This document shows, in pieces, positions 32,877 through 42,365 of a stretch of DNA of 64,000 bases. Source of the DNA: a virus. The notes beneath the pieces were generated by a model. That model ran no database searches. It saw only the letters and a program-made list of their open reading frames with translations, and was not told the DNA's origin. The stretch's first letter is position 1; the number at the start of each line of letters is the position of its first letter. The position numbers and the translations under genes are program-made. The stretch covers positions 1 to 64,000 of IMG/VR virus record IMGVR_UViG_3300044825_001015. One strand, written 5' to 3'.

Positions 32877-33301
32877 TGTATGGATGCCTTCAGAGTTCTT
32901 TATTTTCTATGACGGCAGAAATTCTACAACAAACTAGCCATCAGAATGAAAAAACAAATTCGGTAACTAGAAAATGGCAATTGTTAAAAAACATTAATTG
33001 CTTAGTTGTTCCTATTAGAGAGAGTGGTGGATCTGCCACTTCAGACAACAAAACATTTTCTAAAGAATATATGGAGGATTTGGAAATAAAACTTCATACT
33101 TCTGAAAGATTAAGTAAAAGATGGCGAGTAACAAAGATTTTAAACAGAAAAAATGAAGAACTTTATGTTGAGATAGATAGAATATCCAACCCAAGCACGA
33201 TATTTGAAGTGTATGCATCCCACCCGATATTTGATGTATTTGGAAACATACAGTACTTTGAAAATCATTTAAAGAGGGTAACTGTACAAAATAATGATTA
33301 A
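32876..33301 (+). CDS. Probable head-tail stopper protein
   Basis: 141 aa, start overlapping the previous stop (TAATG). All-beta core (LEIKLHTSERLSKRWRVTKIL, EELYVEIDRIS, TIFEVYASHPIFDVFGN) with the size and position of stoppers, the ring that closes the capsid exit. Assignment rests mainly on gene order. Confidence 0.55.
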   Translation: MYGCLQSSLFSMTAEILQQTSHQNEKTNSVTRKWQLLKNINCLVVPIRESGGSATSDNKTFSKEYMEDLEIKLHTSERLSKRWRVTKILNRKNEELYVEIDRISNPSTIFEVYASHPIFDVFGNIQYFENHLKRVTVQNND

Positions 33302-34019
33302 GATGAGAGTAGATCAAATATCTGCAAATAAAATGTATCTAGAAATACAGAATAAAATAGATGGCATTAAAGAACTTGATTCTTCTTTAACAAAAAGACA
33401 ACTAATGGATGTTGCATTTTCTGCAGCAGCAATAAAATTTGTTAAAAGAACAAATATGACTGCTAGGTCTAATAAAGCAGCATTTCACCACGTTTATGAA
33501 TGGGGTGGAGTAGGTGCTGAAACATCTAGATTGTTTAGAATTCTAAAAAGAAATGCATCTCCTGGATCTGCAGAAGTTTACTACAAATTTCTTAACTCAA
33601 GAAAAAATGCTCCAATTGCTCCAGCGCTAAAAAGCCCAGGTAGAACTGGCAGAGTAGTAAGTAAAAGTGGTGTTTTTAAAAGAAAAGCAGAAGTCATGGA
33701 AAGTGGCTCAGGAGTTTCATTTGTCACTTCAAGAACCATTGCTATGGCACCAGGAGGCTCAATTGTATTCGTACCCCCAGGTAAGACTATAAATATTAAA
33801 AATCCTGGAGGCCCAGCAACAGCAGGATCATTTGGCAGACACTTTAGACAATGGTGGGAAGTAAACTTTCCTCATATACTTGATGAAAAAGGAATAACGA
33901 CAAAATTAGAGAAGAGTGTTGCTGCTGCACTTCAAAGAAAAGGCGCGGGTAAAGATGCTGCTAGGAGAGCAATATCCAGTACTCTAAATAGATACAAAGT
34001 TATAGGAAGTGTATTATAA
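33294..34019 (+). CDS. Neck/tail completion protein, HK97 gp10-like
   Basis: 241 aa, 8-nt overlap with the gene before. Basic, with N-terminal helices (LDSSLTKRQLMDVAFSAAAI), HHVYEWGGVGAETSRLFRI, and a long helical end (KSVAAALQRKGAGKDAARRA). This is the usual look of the gp10-family proteins located before the tail terminator. TAATG overlap with the next gene. Confidence 0.6.
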   Translation: MIKMRVDQISANKMYLEIQNKIDGIKELDSSLTKRQLMDVAFSAAAIKFVKRTNMTARSNKAAFHHVYEWGGVGAETSRLFRILKRNASPGSAEVYYKFLNSRKNAPIAPALKSPGRTGRVVSKSGVFKRKAEVMESGSGVSFVTSRTIAMAPGGSIVFVPPGKTINIKNPGGPATAGSFGRHFRQWWEVNFPHILDEKGITTKLEKSVAAALQRKGAGKDAARRAISSTLNRYKVIGSVL

Positions 34020-34528
34020 TGGCAGACTACAATGAAAATGCAAGATATGTAATTAATGCTTTCTTATGGGATGAACTAAAGTCATCTGGAATTTTAAATG
34101 AAAGTGATTACAGACCAGACGGGTTTTTACAAACAATTATTCCAATAGTGCCATCACAAGAAATACCAGAGTTTAATAACTTACTACCTAATGCTACATA
34201 TATTATTTATGACTATGAAGTAGAGGGATATTCAGATGACTGGTTTATATGTGAAGAAATAATGTCTTATACGATAGTATCCTCAGAATATGAGAAAATA
34301 TCACAAATATCAGAATTTATGATTGATTTATTTAGAAGAGTAGATGCATCTGGTAAAGATGTTCAAAGATTTAATCCAGAAAGTTCTATCCTTAAGTTTT
34401 ATACAGTTTCATTGAATAGCGTATCTTCTCCGACTCCATACGAGTCTGAAAATGGAAGAATGGCAGGGGCAGTAGAAATAGCATATAAATACTCCAGAAT
34501 ACTAAATTCTTCTGGTAGGTTCGCTTAA
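34019..34528 (+). CDS. Tail terminator protein
   Basis: 169 aa. N-terminal helix (NARYVINAFLWDELKSSGIL), beta strands (ATYIIYDYEVEGYSDDWFI, EEIMSYTIVSS), a helix (ISQISEFMIDLFRRVDA) and SPTPYESENGRMAGAVEIAYKY: the alpha/beta layout of tail terminators, which cap the tube. Directly upstream of the tail tube gene, the expected place. Confidence 0.65.
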   Translation: MADYNENARYVINAFLWDELKSSGILNESDYRPDGFLQTIIPIVPSQEIPEFNNLLPNATYIIYDYEVEGYSDDWFICEEIMSYTIVSSEYEKISQISEFMIDLFRRVDASGKDVQRFNPESSILKFYTVSLNSVSSPTPYESENGRMAGAVEIAYKYSRILNSSGRFA

Positions 34529-34581
34529 TCTTTGTCCCATCTATGTATCATGTTATTATATAGATGAGGAATGATCCAACT

Positions 34582-34612
34582 GGATATTAAATTAATATCC
34601 GAAAGGTAGGTG
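34582..34612 (+). promoter_or_regulatory. Hairpin plus shared 16-nt leader of the tail tube gene
   Basis: GGATATTA-aat-TAATATCC (34582-34600) is a perfect hairpin ending in the ATCCGAAAGGTAGGTG element (34597-34612), which is identical to the capsid gene leader. ATG follows 7 nt later at 34620. A promoter is likely upstream around 34551-34556 (TATATAG) but is not sharply defined. Confidence 0.55.
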
Positions 34613-34619
34613 TAAATTA

Positions 34620-35330
34620 ATGGCCGATAAGGGTGAAGTTAGGAATATTATCGTTGGAGCCGCACAGGTCTTCATCTCAAAGGGAGACTCAACAGCCCCA
34701 ACAAATTACAAGAAGTCAATGCCAGTCTTTGGAACAGCAAAAAGCGCTGCTTCATACCTGGAGAGTGACGATGTAGCAAATTGGAGAAACGTAGGCTTTA
34801 CATCAGAAGGTTTTGAGATTTCTTACGAACCACAATATGGTGAAGTTGAAGTTGACCAGTTGCTTGACTCTGCTCGTATCTTCAAGACCCAGTTGAGAGT
34901 TATGCTTCGTACCTCTATGTCTGAGGGTACTCTTCAAAATGTTCGTACTGCTTTTGGTCAGGCTAATGACACTCAGGTAAATACTGTTTACTCTGACGGT
35001 GGCGCAGCCTCAACAGCAGCATCAGCATACGGAGGTACCCTTGATGCTGGTGGAACAAGCAACGTATTGAGACTTTCTGCAGGATCTCTAGGTGAGGCTC
35101 CTGTTGAAAGATCATTGATTGCTGTCGGTCCTGGACCAACAACAGCAACCAATACAACAAAGACAGAAAGAGTTTATCTCGCTCGTCGTGTTCTTTCCAT
35201 GGAGACTGTATCCCACGCTCTCCGTAGAAACGAGGCTACCGTATACCCAGTTACATTCCGTTGTCTCCCAGATGACGATTATGTAAATGCAGAATATGGT
35301 GAAATTTTAGACCGTGTATACACAGCCTAA
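34620..35330 (+). CDS. Major tail tube protein
   Basis: 236 aa. Starts MADKGEVRNIIVGAAQVFIS, contains GFEISYEPQYGEVEVDQLLDSARI (about 64-87), a mostly beta body with a low-complexity Ala/Thr/Gly loop (STAASAYGG), and PVTFRCLPDDDYVNAEYG near the end: the standard motifs of siphovirus tail tube subunits in actinophages. Hexamer rings stack into the tube. Flanked by its own leader and terminator, giving a short, probably highly expressed message. Confidence 0.88.
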   Translation: MADKGEVRNIIVGAAQVFISKGDSTAPTNYKKSMPVFGTAKSAASYLESDDVANWRNVGFTSEGFEISYEPQYGEVEVDQLLDSARIFKTQLRVMLRTSMSEGTLQNVRTAFGQANDTQVNTVYSDGGAASTAASAYGGTLDAGGTSNVLRLSAGSLGEAPVERSLIAVGPGPTTATNTTKTERVYLARRVLSMETVSHALRRNEATVYPVTFRCLPDDDYVNAEYGEILDRVYTA

Positions 35331-35361
35331 ATCCTAATAACTAAATAGTTTTAAGGTAGAC

Positions 35362-35390
35362 ACCCCGCTCAAAAGGCGGGGTTCTATCTT
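35362..35390 (+). terminator. Terminator after the tail tube gene
   Basis: 7-bp GC-rich stem ACCCCGC (35362-35368) / GCGGGGT (35376-35382) with T-rich tail (TCTATCTTT). Confidence 0.82.
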
Positions 35391-35410
35391 TATGTCTTTG
35401 CCCCCTATTT

Positions 35411-35419
35411 TGGTATAAT
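35411..35419 (+). promoter_or_regulatory. Extended -10 promoter for the tail-assembly operon
   Basis: TGG-TATAAT, 25 nt before the TTG start at 35444, whose SD AGGAGG is at 35434-35439. Confidence 0.65.
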
Positions 35420-35443
35420 TTAATTAAGTTATTAGGAGGAAAA

Positions 35444-35779
35444 TTGGCTACTGTTATTTATGATACAGCAGAGTTAGAATTAGAAAATGGCGAGGTTATT
35501 GTAGTTAAGCCTCTGCCAATCAAGACCCTAAAGAAGTTTATGTCTGTCATTCAAGAGATGGATTCAGAGAATATTAAGACTGAAGAAGATGCAATGAATG
35601 TTTTCATCAAAGCAGCCATGGTTTGCTTAGAAAAGACAGCACCAGAATTGTCAAAGGACAGAGAGGCTTTTGAGGAAGCAGTCAATGTACCAACAATGAT
35701 GAAAATTCTGGAGGTTTGTGGAGGTCTGAAACTTAACGACCCAAACCTTCTAGGGGCGGCTCTAGTTGGGACGAACTAG
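35444..35779 (+). CDS. Tail assembly chaperone G
   Basis: 111 aa, TTG start with AGGAGG 4 nt before it. All-helical after a beta start (VIYDTAELELENGEVIVVKPL); KTLKKFMSVIQEMDSE and MKILEVCGGLKLNDPN. Small acidic protein right after the tail tube and before the tape measure: the classic place of lambda gpG-type chaperones that coat the tape measure. Its end contains a -1 slip site. Confidence 0.82.
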   Translation: MATVIYDTAELELENGEVIVVKPLPIKTLKKFMSVIQEMDSENIKTEEDAMNVFIKAAMVCLEKTAPELSKDREAFEEAVNVPTMMKILEVCGGLKLNDPNLLGAALVGTN

Positions 35780-36060
35780 ATCTAGCAGCCCTAGAGTCTG
35801 AGGTGTTCTTAATTGGTAACTGGAAAAGTTACGATGAACTTGAAGAACAATTGTCCATCGATGAATTGCTTGCCACACTCAATTCAATCAGAAAGCAAAA
35901 AAGAGAGGAGCAAAAGTTTCTTGCAGCGTTACAAGGGGTTGACCTCTCCGATACTGAGCCAGCAGACATTACAGAACTTTCTGGCTACCATGCTGCAGAG
36001 GCAGGCTTTGGTATAGGAATGGGTATTGGACATGCTAAGGTGGAGGTAGTTGATGTATGA
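35444..36060 (+). CDS. Tail assembly chaperone GT, -1 frameshift fusion
   Basis: Reading starts at 35444, slips back one base at CCCAAAC (35740-35746) and continues in the -1 frame to TGA 36058-36060. This gives about 205 aa: 101 shared with G, then NPSRGGSSWDELDLAALE leading into VFLIGNWKSYDELEEQLSID. The -1 frame is open from 35737 onward, so the slip must occur at or after that point, and only this heptamer fits there. The T part has no good start of its own. The G/GT pair made by frameshift is universal in lambda-like tails. The stop overlaps the tape measure ATG (ATGA). Confidence 0.88.
35740..35794 (+). promoter_or_regulatory. Programmed -1 frameshift site with downstream RNA structure
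   Basis: Slippery heptamer C-CCA-AAC at 35740-35746 in the correct phase of the G frame (X-XXY-YYZ). Downstream, CTAGGG (35750-35755) can pair with CCCTAG (35789-35794), enclosing a second stem CTAGTT (35762-35767) / AACTAG (35774-35779). The structure starts 3 nt after the heptamer, near the normal spacing, and the inner stem contains the G stop codon. Confidence 0.88.
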
Positions 36061-39000
36061 GCCGTATAGATCTTAATATTGTTGCGACTGGGCAGTTTGG
36101 ACAAGTAGAAACTGCTCTATCTAGATTAAGGGCACAAGTTGCTGCTCTTAATACACAGATGGCTGGGATAGGTGGAGTTGACCCAGCAACAATAAGATCT
36201 GTTCAATCATACGTTAATAGTTTTAATGAAGTAATAGATAGAAGCGGAATGTTTGATCGTCATATGGTAAATATGACGACAGAAACAGAAAGATTTGGAC
36301 GCAGCCTACAGCAAAATAGACTTAGATTAAGCGAATACTCTAGAGCAATTAGAGAATTCCGCAGAGGCGAGATGGGCCAAATCAAGCAACTTGCTAGAGA
36401 GCAAGTTAGAATGATGAACGCTACATCAATGATGATGCCTGATGGTAGAGCGCAAGTTATAGTTCCCAGAGGCATTGATGAGGCAATAGATAAGCAAAAA
36501 ATTCTTAATCAAGAATACAGAATTTTTAGACAAACTGTTCAAGGTGCCTCTACTCAATTAATTAACTGGGGTAAGAATACACAATGGGCTGGTCGTCAAT
36601 TAACTGTAGGTCTTACCGTTCCACTCACCATCTTTGGAGCAGCCGCTGGCAAGATGTTCATGGATGTTGATAAGGAACTGACAAGACTAGGCAAGGTTTA
36701 TGGAGGAACTGCTGGTAAAATTGCTAGCCCAACTCAGGTCGCTGCAATTAGAGAACAAACACAGGCACTCGCTAAAGAACTTGCAGCATCTATGGGAATT
36801 GCCGCACAGGAAACAGCAGGACTCGCTGCTGATATCGCTGCTACTGGCGCAGAGGGCGCGGACCTAATTGCAGCAACTAGAGAGTCTGTTAGATTATCAG
36901 TACTTGGTGAAGTCGATAGGCAAGAGGCCATGAGAGCAACCCTTGCTATTCAAAGCGTATTTAAGAAAAGTAATGAAGAGTTAGCAGACTCTATTAACTT
37001 CCTTAACTCAGTAGAAAACCAAACATCAACAACTCTGAATGATTTAGTAACTGGAATTGTTAAGGCTGGTCCAGTAGTTGAAGGTCTTGGCGGAAGTATT
37101 CAAGATCTTGCTATGATGATGGTTGCTATGCGTGAAGGTGGAGTTCCTGCTGCCGAAGCCGCCAACGCTATTAAATCTTCAATGGGTTCTTTAATTAATC
37201 CAACAAAAGTAACCTCAGAGCAGTTTAAAGAAATGGGAATTAACCTAAGAGGTTTAGTAGATAAGAATGCTGGAGATTTAATTGGAACACTTAAAGCATT
37301 ACAAGATGAATTAAGCACACTTGATGAACTAAGTCGTCAGCGTGCTATTGAGCAACTGTTTGGAAAGTATCAGTTCGCTAGAATAAATGCATTGCTTGAT
37401 AATCTTGGAAGAGCAGGAAGCCAGACAGAAGAAGTAACTAAACTAGCGGCACTTAGCGCAGAACAGTTAGCAAAAACTGCAGAAAACGAGTTAAAGGTTC
37501 TTACAGAATCAGCAAGCATGAGATTCCAAAGAGCATTAGAAACAATTAAGGCAAATCTTATTCCTATCGGAGAGACATTTGTCAATATTGGAACCGTTCT
37601 TTTAGAAATAGGAAATAGAGTATTCGAAATATTTAATAGTCTTCCACAGCCAGTACAAAACTTTATCAAGGGTCTTGGCTTGTTTGTTGGACTTGCTGGA
37701 CCAATTATTATGATTACTGGCGTTATGGGCAACTTCCTTGGATACATAGTCAAGGGTGCGGGGGCCATGCTTGCCCTAAAGAGAGCGGGAAGAGGAGCAT
37801 TTGAATACTTTACTCCAGAATCAGTTGCTGCTAGAACAGCAAGCGAACTTTTGACAGGCGCAGTTTATAACCAAACAGAAGCATTTGGAGTTATGAATGC
37901 AGCCCTAGAAACGCTTAACCAAAATCTTAAAGAAATGTCTATGAACTTAAGAAATGCACAAAATGCATCTACTGGAATGGCTGGAGCAGCCATGGCTGCC
38001 GCAGAAGGATCAGCAGTAGTTAGTGGTGGTCGTATAGATCCAGAAAGCATTACTGGAACAATGTATTATGATGAGCATTCAAAGTACAGAGGCTTTGAAA
38101 GAAGTCATAATATTCCAGTACTGACTGGCATGGAGCGCGACTATCAAACATCTGCAATTATTTTGCCAGACTACATGACTGCTGAAAGATCATTCCAAAG
38201 TGCCTCAAAGACTTGGACCCCACAATTCTATGATCCAAGTTCTGGTATGACTAGAAGAGAGTTCCTTGCTCAAAATGCTGATACCGCAGCAGCAAGAAAT
38301 CTTATTTCTAACCCTAAGTCTGCTTTTACAGATGAGGGACTAGCGAGACTTGCTCCAACCAGAGAGGAATATAAGCAAAGTGCTACCGCCTATCTTGCTG
38401 GTCTTAAAACTCTAGTAAATAATACTAACAAAGAGACTATGGATGCCCTAAAGAGTGCTAAGGCCAGGGGTGACTTTGCTGGAATGCGAGCAATAATTGA
38501 AAGAGCGATTTCTGAAAATAAAATAGCCTATCAAGGCTATGTAAACGAAATTTCAACTTCCTTAGACGCATCTGGTCAAACAATGGAGCAGATGACTAAG
38601 GCCGCTATGGGGCTAGAGAGCCAGATCAGTCCAAAGTCTGGAATGTTCGCTACAATCAAAGAAGGTCGCGGATTTAATGCCTACTTATACTCACTTATGG
38701 GAGGAGGCATAGCAGATGTTAATAATCAAATGATGGCTGCTGCCCAGGCTCTTATTAATCCTGTAGGATCACAAGCATCTCAATTTATATCTCAAGCAAG
38801 AGCAGCGGGCATGAAGTTGGCTGGATACACTAGCGCTAAGGGTAAAAAATATATAGTAGACTTCACAAATGGTATAGAGCAGGCAACAGTATATGCAGTT
38901 AATAGTTCTACTGGTCAAATTGAAAAAGTTATAAAGGGTGCAGTAGCAAAGAAGATGGCCTCCTCTCCACAGGCTCAGGCTGCAATTGCTAGACATGACT

Positions 39001-42000
39001 CCGCAGTAGCGAGACTTGATGCTATGACAAAGGCTGATATAGATTCTGCAACTGCCGCACTTAATGCAGCATCTGGACAGAACACTCCAGGAGTGCCAGC
39101 CCCAGGACGACAGCCAGGAAGATTTAGTAGGTTTATGGGTGGCGCTGGAGGAATGGGTCTTATGGGTGGAATGTCTGCCCTCTCCATGCTAGGTGGTGCC
39201 ACTCAGGGTAATGCTGCCATGAGCATTCTAGGAACAACTGGAATGGGTGCCTCATTAGGAATGATGGCTGGACCTAAAGGTGCCGCTGCTGGAGCCGCCA
39301 TAGGCGCACTCGCAGGAACATTTATGTCAGCAAAATCTAATATGGATGAAGTTAGGGCCAATGCAAAGAAGTTAGCAGATAGCATGTCACTTAGCGCTAG
39401 CGCTCTAGATCAAACCGCAGAGTTCTTTGGCAATACAACTATGGTTAGTAGAGCATCTGCAGAAAGTGTTCTTGAAGGTACTGGGATTAGACAAAAGCAA
39501 CTGACTCAGGGACAAGAGTACCTTGCTAGCGAGGCAGGGCAAAAGTTTGTAGAAGGATTCTCACAAGGAATTAATTCTTATGGATTCAATACTGCATTAG
39601 ATGGAATGGCTAGAAACCTAGCAACAATGGTTATGCAAGGCGCACTCTCCTTTGAGGATGCTGAAGGAATTTCTGCTGCTATGGCAGAACAATTGAATAT
39701 GCCTACACTAACTGCAAAAGTTCAAGGTGAATTGACCAGCATACTTGGTCCAGATGGAAGAGATGTGTTGAAGAGGCCAATTACTGTAGCCTTAGAAATA
39801 CAAGAAGAGAATATGAGGCAAGCCGCCCAAATGCAGGCAGCCGTATTAAGCCAAGAAATTGGTGATATCCAGCCAACCATTACACAGTCCATACTTACAG
39901 GGATACTTGGGCCTACTGGAATTGCGCTTCAAGAAATAGGAAATATGGACATACCAGGACTTTCTGGATGGGTTAGAGATTTAAGAGGTTTTGTAAATCA
40001 AGATTATTCTACTGCGGTAGCAGGAGTTACTGCATTAGGAAAGACCATAGGGAACCAATTAAGAACTGCATATGACAACATCAATGTTGCAAAGCAAAGA
40101 TACAATGATCTAGAAAAAGAAGCCCTTGCTATGGAAAAGGGTCCAGAAAGAAAGCGGGCCTTAGCAGAACTAGATAGAGAAAAGAGAAAAATTGGTGAAC
40201 TAGAGCAATCATATGAAGAGATGAGAAAGCAATCAAGCGAGTACTTTGGAGATATACTTGCTCAAGATGCTGGACTTGCGGCTGAATACTTAGGTTCTAT
40301 GTCAGAATCAGTTAAAGAGATGTTTGCTGGAACTGCAGAAGATCCTGCAGCACAGGCTTTAATTGGACTATTGTCTGGAATGGATCAGCAACTTCAAGCA
40401 GATGTTATGCTCAATATATCTTCTGGACAAATGTCTCCTACTGCTGCTATGTCATTTATAAACATGCTCGGAGGCGGAGAGGATGCTGTTAAGGCATTTA
40501 ATATTGTTGTAGAGTCACAAGGAATAACTGGCGCAAATGAGATGCTACTAAAATTAATGCAAATTGAAGATGAAGAGTTAAGAAAGACATTAATTCTACA
40601 ATTAGTAGCAGAATCTGGCGGAGAAGACTATGCTATGGGAATGACTGATGAAGAGAAGGCAACCCTAGAATCAGATTTAGAAGATCTTAAGCAAAAAAGA
40701 GATGACTTGCTTAATAGGAAAGAAAAAGGAACACTATTCTCTGCAGTTAAGCCAGATTTTTACGATGACGACATTGCAGATGTTGAGGCAGATATTGCTA
40801 GCATAGAGCAAAGATTGGCAGATGCGGAAGCACGGGCTAATCAAGTAGCATCAGAAACTGATGGTGGATACACTATGCCAGTAGATTCCGCACGGTACGC
40901 AGCACAGATTCCAGGTGCTGATGTTAAAGATATAATCGCTCCAAGTTTAAAGACAGTAACAGACTATAATCTAGCATTACAGGAACTTGATAAATTAAAT
41001 GTAGCGCCAGATGTAGATCTAAGCCAAGTAGATGGTATGACCCAGGAAACATTGTCTAATGTAACCAGCATCCTTCAAGAAATTTTAGCGCTACCAGATG
41101 ACATTGTAAAAAGTATAGATGTTAACGCCGTATCAGCAATGGGAGATCTTTCCAGATTTGAAGTTAATTGGAAGAAAGTAGATTCATTCCAAGATATAGA
41201 AAAGCAACTAGGAATGGCAGACAACTTCTCTGACACATTTAATAAATTTGGAATAAATTACTCAGAGTTTGCAGCACTTCCAAATATTGTTAAGTACATG
41301 ATTATGTACTATGTTGAACTTTTAATGAAAATTAATGCTCAAATTACAGCATTAGCAGGAACTGCAGCAACTGAGGGTCCAGAGGCTGGAAATAGAGCAA
41401 TTGAAGGATTAAGAACCCAAGCCGCAACTATTATGGATACTGTAAAGGGAATTATTTCTTCTGCTCAAGGATCTGGATATACTCCAAGCACTACTACTAG
41501 TCCTCCAAGCACTACTTCTGGTGGAGATGGCGGGTCTGGAGGAGGAGGAAAAGATAAGAATCCATATGAAGATCTTATCAAGCAACAAAATAAACTTATA
41601 GATGGAATAAGAAGAGAAAGAGAAGAGAGGCAAAGAGTTTTAAGACTTCAAGAAGAATCTCTTAATTTTATGCTGAAGCAGCAAGGTCTGCAAAATCAAA
41701 TTGCCCGTGCTAGGGCGGAGGGCAACCTTGCAGAAGCAGCATTATTACAGGCACAAAAAGATATAGATGCACAGCAGAGAGAGCGCGAACTTGAAGAAGA
41801 GAGAAGGCAGCAAGCAGAAGATCGTGAAATCCGCAAGAGAGAGCAAATTATTGAAATTCTTGAAAAGGGAGGAAAGTTTGCTGAAAAACTTGCTGCTGCA
41901 ATAAAGAGACTTGATGGTGCTATCCCATATAGCCTTTTAGATGGTCGCGGAGGTAAGGGTAAAGGCAAGGGTAAGGGTAAAGCATTTGGAGGAATGATTT

Positions 42001-42365
42001 CTGGTCCAGGAGGCCCAAGAGATGACCTTATACCTGTAATGCTTTCAAACGGAGAATTTGTTGTTCAGGCTTCTGCCGTAGATAAGTATGGCGTTGGATT
42101 TATGCAAATGATTAATAATAAGCAACTTGATGGATTTGCTGGCGGAGGCTACTCATCAAGATACCCAGGAATGGTTGCTAAGATGGCTATTGGTGGTCAA
42201 GTAATGAGAGCGTCTGGAAGTGCATTGTTAGCAAACAATAATACAGAGTATAATATAGAAGTAAATGTTGCTGGAACAAATGCTTCCCCAGATGATATTG
42301 CAACAGAAGTTATTAGAGCCATTGAAAGAAGACAAAGAATGAAGGGGACGATGATCAGAATATGA
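36057..42365 (+). CDS. Tape measure protein
   Basis: 2102 aa, the longest gene. Starts MSRIDLNIVATGQFGQVETA with coiled coil, then a TP901-type region (about 150-480; WAGRQLTVGLTVPLTIFGAA, AAEAANAIKSSMGSLINPTK), a hydrophobic segment near 540 (GLFVGLAGPIIMITGVMG), a Gly/Ala/Met-rich hydrophobic region near 1020-1100 (GLMGGMSALSMLGG), and a C-terminal coiled coil (REREERQRVLRLQEESLNF) followed by FGGMISGPGGPRDDLIPVML. Tape measures set tail length; at roughly 0.15 nm per residue this implies a tail around 300 nm. No lytic domain was recognised. Confidence 0.93.
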   Translation: MSRIDLNIVATGQFGQVETALSRLRAQVAALNTQMAGIGGVDPATIRSVQSYVNSFNEVIDRSGMFDRHMVNMTTETERFGRSLQQNRLRLSEYSRAIREFRRGEMGQIKQLAREQVRMMNATSMMMPDGRAQVIVPRGIDEAIDKQKILNQEYRIFRQTVQGASTQLINWGKNTQWAGRQLTVGLTVPLTIFGAAAGKMFMDVDKELTRLGKVYGGTAGKIASPTQVAAIREQTQALAKELAASMGIAAQETAGLAADIAATGAEGADLIAATRESVRLSVLGEVDRQEAMRATLAIQSVFKKSNEELADSINFLNSVENQTSTTLNDLVTGIVKAGPVVEGLGGSIQDLAMMMVAMREGGVPAAEAANAIKSSMGSLINPTKVTSEQFKEMGINLRGLVDKNAGDLIGTLKALQDELSTLDELSRQRAIEQLFGKYQFARINALLDNLGRAGSQTEEVTKLAALSAEQLAKTAENELKVLTESASMRFQRALETIKANLIPIGETFVNIGTVLLEIGNRVFEIFNSLPQPVQNFIKGLGLFVGLAGPIIMITGVMGNFLGYIVKGAGAMLALKRAGRGAFEYFTPESVAARTASELLTGAVYNQTEAFGVMNAALETLNQNLKEMSMNLRNAQNASTGMAGAAMAAAEGSAVVSGGRIDPESITGTMYYDEHSKYRGFERSHNIPVLTGMERDYQTSAIILPDYMTAERSFQSASKTWTPQFYDPSSGMTRREFLAQNADTAAARNLISNPKSAFTDEGLARLAPTREEYKQSATAYLAGLKTLVNNTNKETMDALKSAKARGDFAGMRAIIERAISENKIAYQGYVNEISTSLDASGQTMEQMTKAAMGLESQISPKSGMFATIKEGRGFNAYLYSLMGGGIADVNNQMMAAAQALINPVGSQASQFISQARAAGMKLAGYTSAKGKKYIVDFTNGIEQATVYAVNSSTGQIEKVIKGAVAKKMASSPQAQAAIARHDSAVARLDAMTKADIDSATAALNAASGQNTPGVPAPGRQPGRFSRFMGGAGGMGLMGGMSALSMLGGATQGNAAMSILGTTGMGASLGMMAGPKGAAAGAAIGALAGTFMSAKSNMDEVRANAKKLADSMSLSASALDQTAEFFGNTTMVSRASAESVLEGTGIRQKQLTQGQEYLASEAGQKFVEGFSQGINSYGFNTALDGMARNLATMVMQGALSFEDAEGISAAMAEQLNMPTLTAKVQGELTSILGPDGRDVLKRPITVALEIQEENMRQAAQMQAAVLSQEIGDIQPTITQSILTGILGPTGIALQEIGNMDIPGLSGWVRDLRGFVNQDYSTAVAGVTALGKTIGNQLRTAYDNINVAKQRYNDLEKEALAMEKGPERKRALAELDREKRKIGELEQSYEEMRKQSSEYFGDILAQDAGLAAEYLGSMSESVKEMFAGTAEDPAAQALIGLLSGMDQQLQADVMLNISSGQMSPTAAMSFINMLGGGEDAVKAFNIVVESQGITGANEMLLKLMQIEDEELRKTLILQLVAESGGEDYAMGMTDEEKATLESDLEDLKQKRDDLLNRKEKGTLFSAVKPDFYDDDIADVEADIASIEQRLADAEARANQVASETDGGYTMPVDSARYAAQIPGADVKDIIAPSLKTVTDYNLALQELDKLNVAPDVDLSQVDGMTQETLSNVTSILQEILALPDDIVKSIDVNAVSAMGDLSRFEVNWKKVDSFQDIEKQLGMADNFSDTFNKFGINYSEFAALPNIVKYMIMYYVELLMKINAQITALAGTAATEGPEAGNRAIEGLRTQAATIMDTVKGIISSAQGSGYTPSTTTSPPSTTSGGDGGSGGGGKDKNPYEDLIKQQNKLIDGIRREREERQRVLRLQEESLNFMLKQQGLQNQIARARAEGNLAEAALLQAQKDIDAQQRERELEEERRQQAEDREIRKREQIIEILEKGGKFAEKLAAAIKRLDGAIPYSLLDGRGGKGKGKGKGKAFGGMISGPGGPRDDLIPVMLSNGEFVVQASAVDKYGVGFMQMINNKQLDGFAGGGYSSRYPGMVAKMAIGGQVMRASGSALLANNNTEYNIEVNVAGTNASPDDIATEVIRAIERRQRMKGTMIRI

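Noticed and set aside
37370-37768. Long antisense ORFs in the tape measure gene
   Set aside because: Produced by Ala/Leu-rich codons; no SD, and the plus strand is one unbroken 2102-codon gene.
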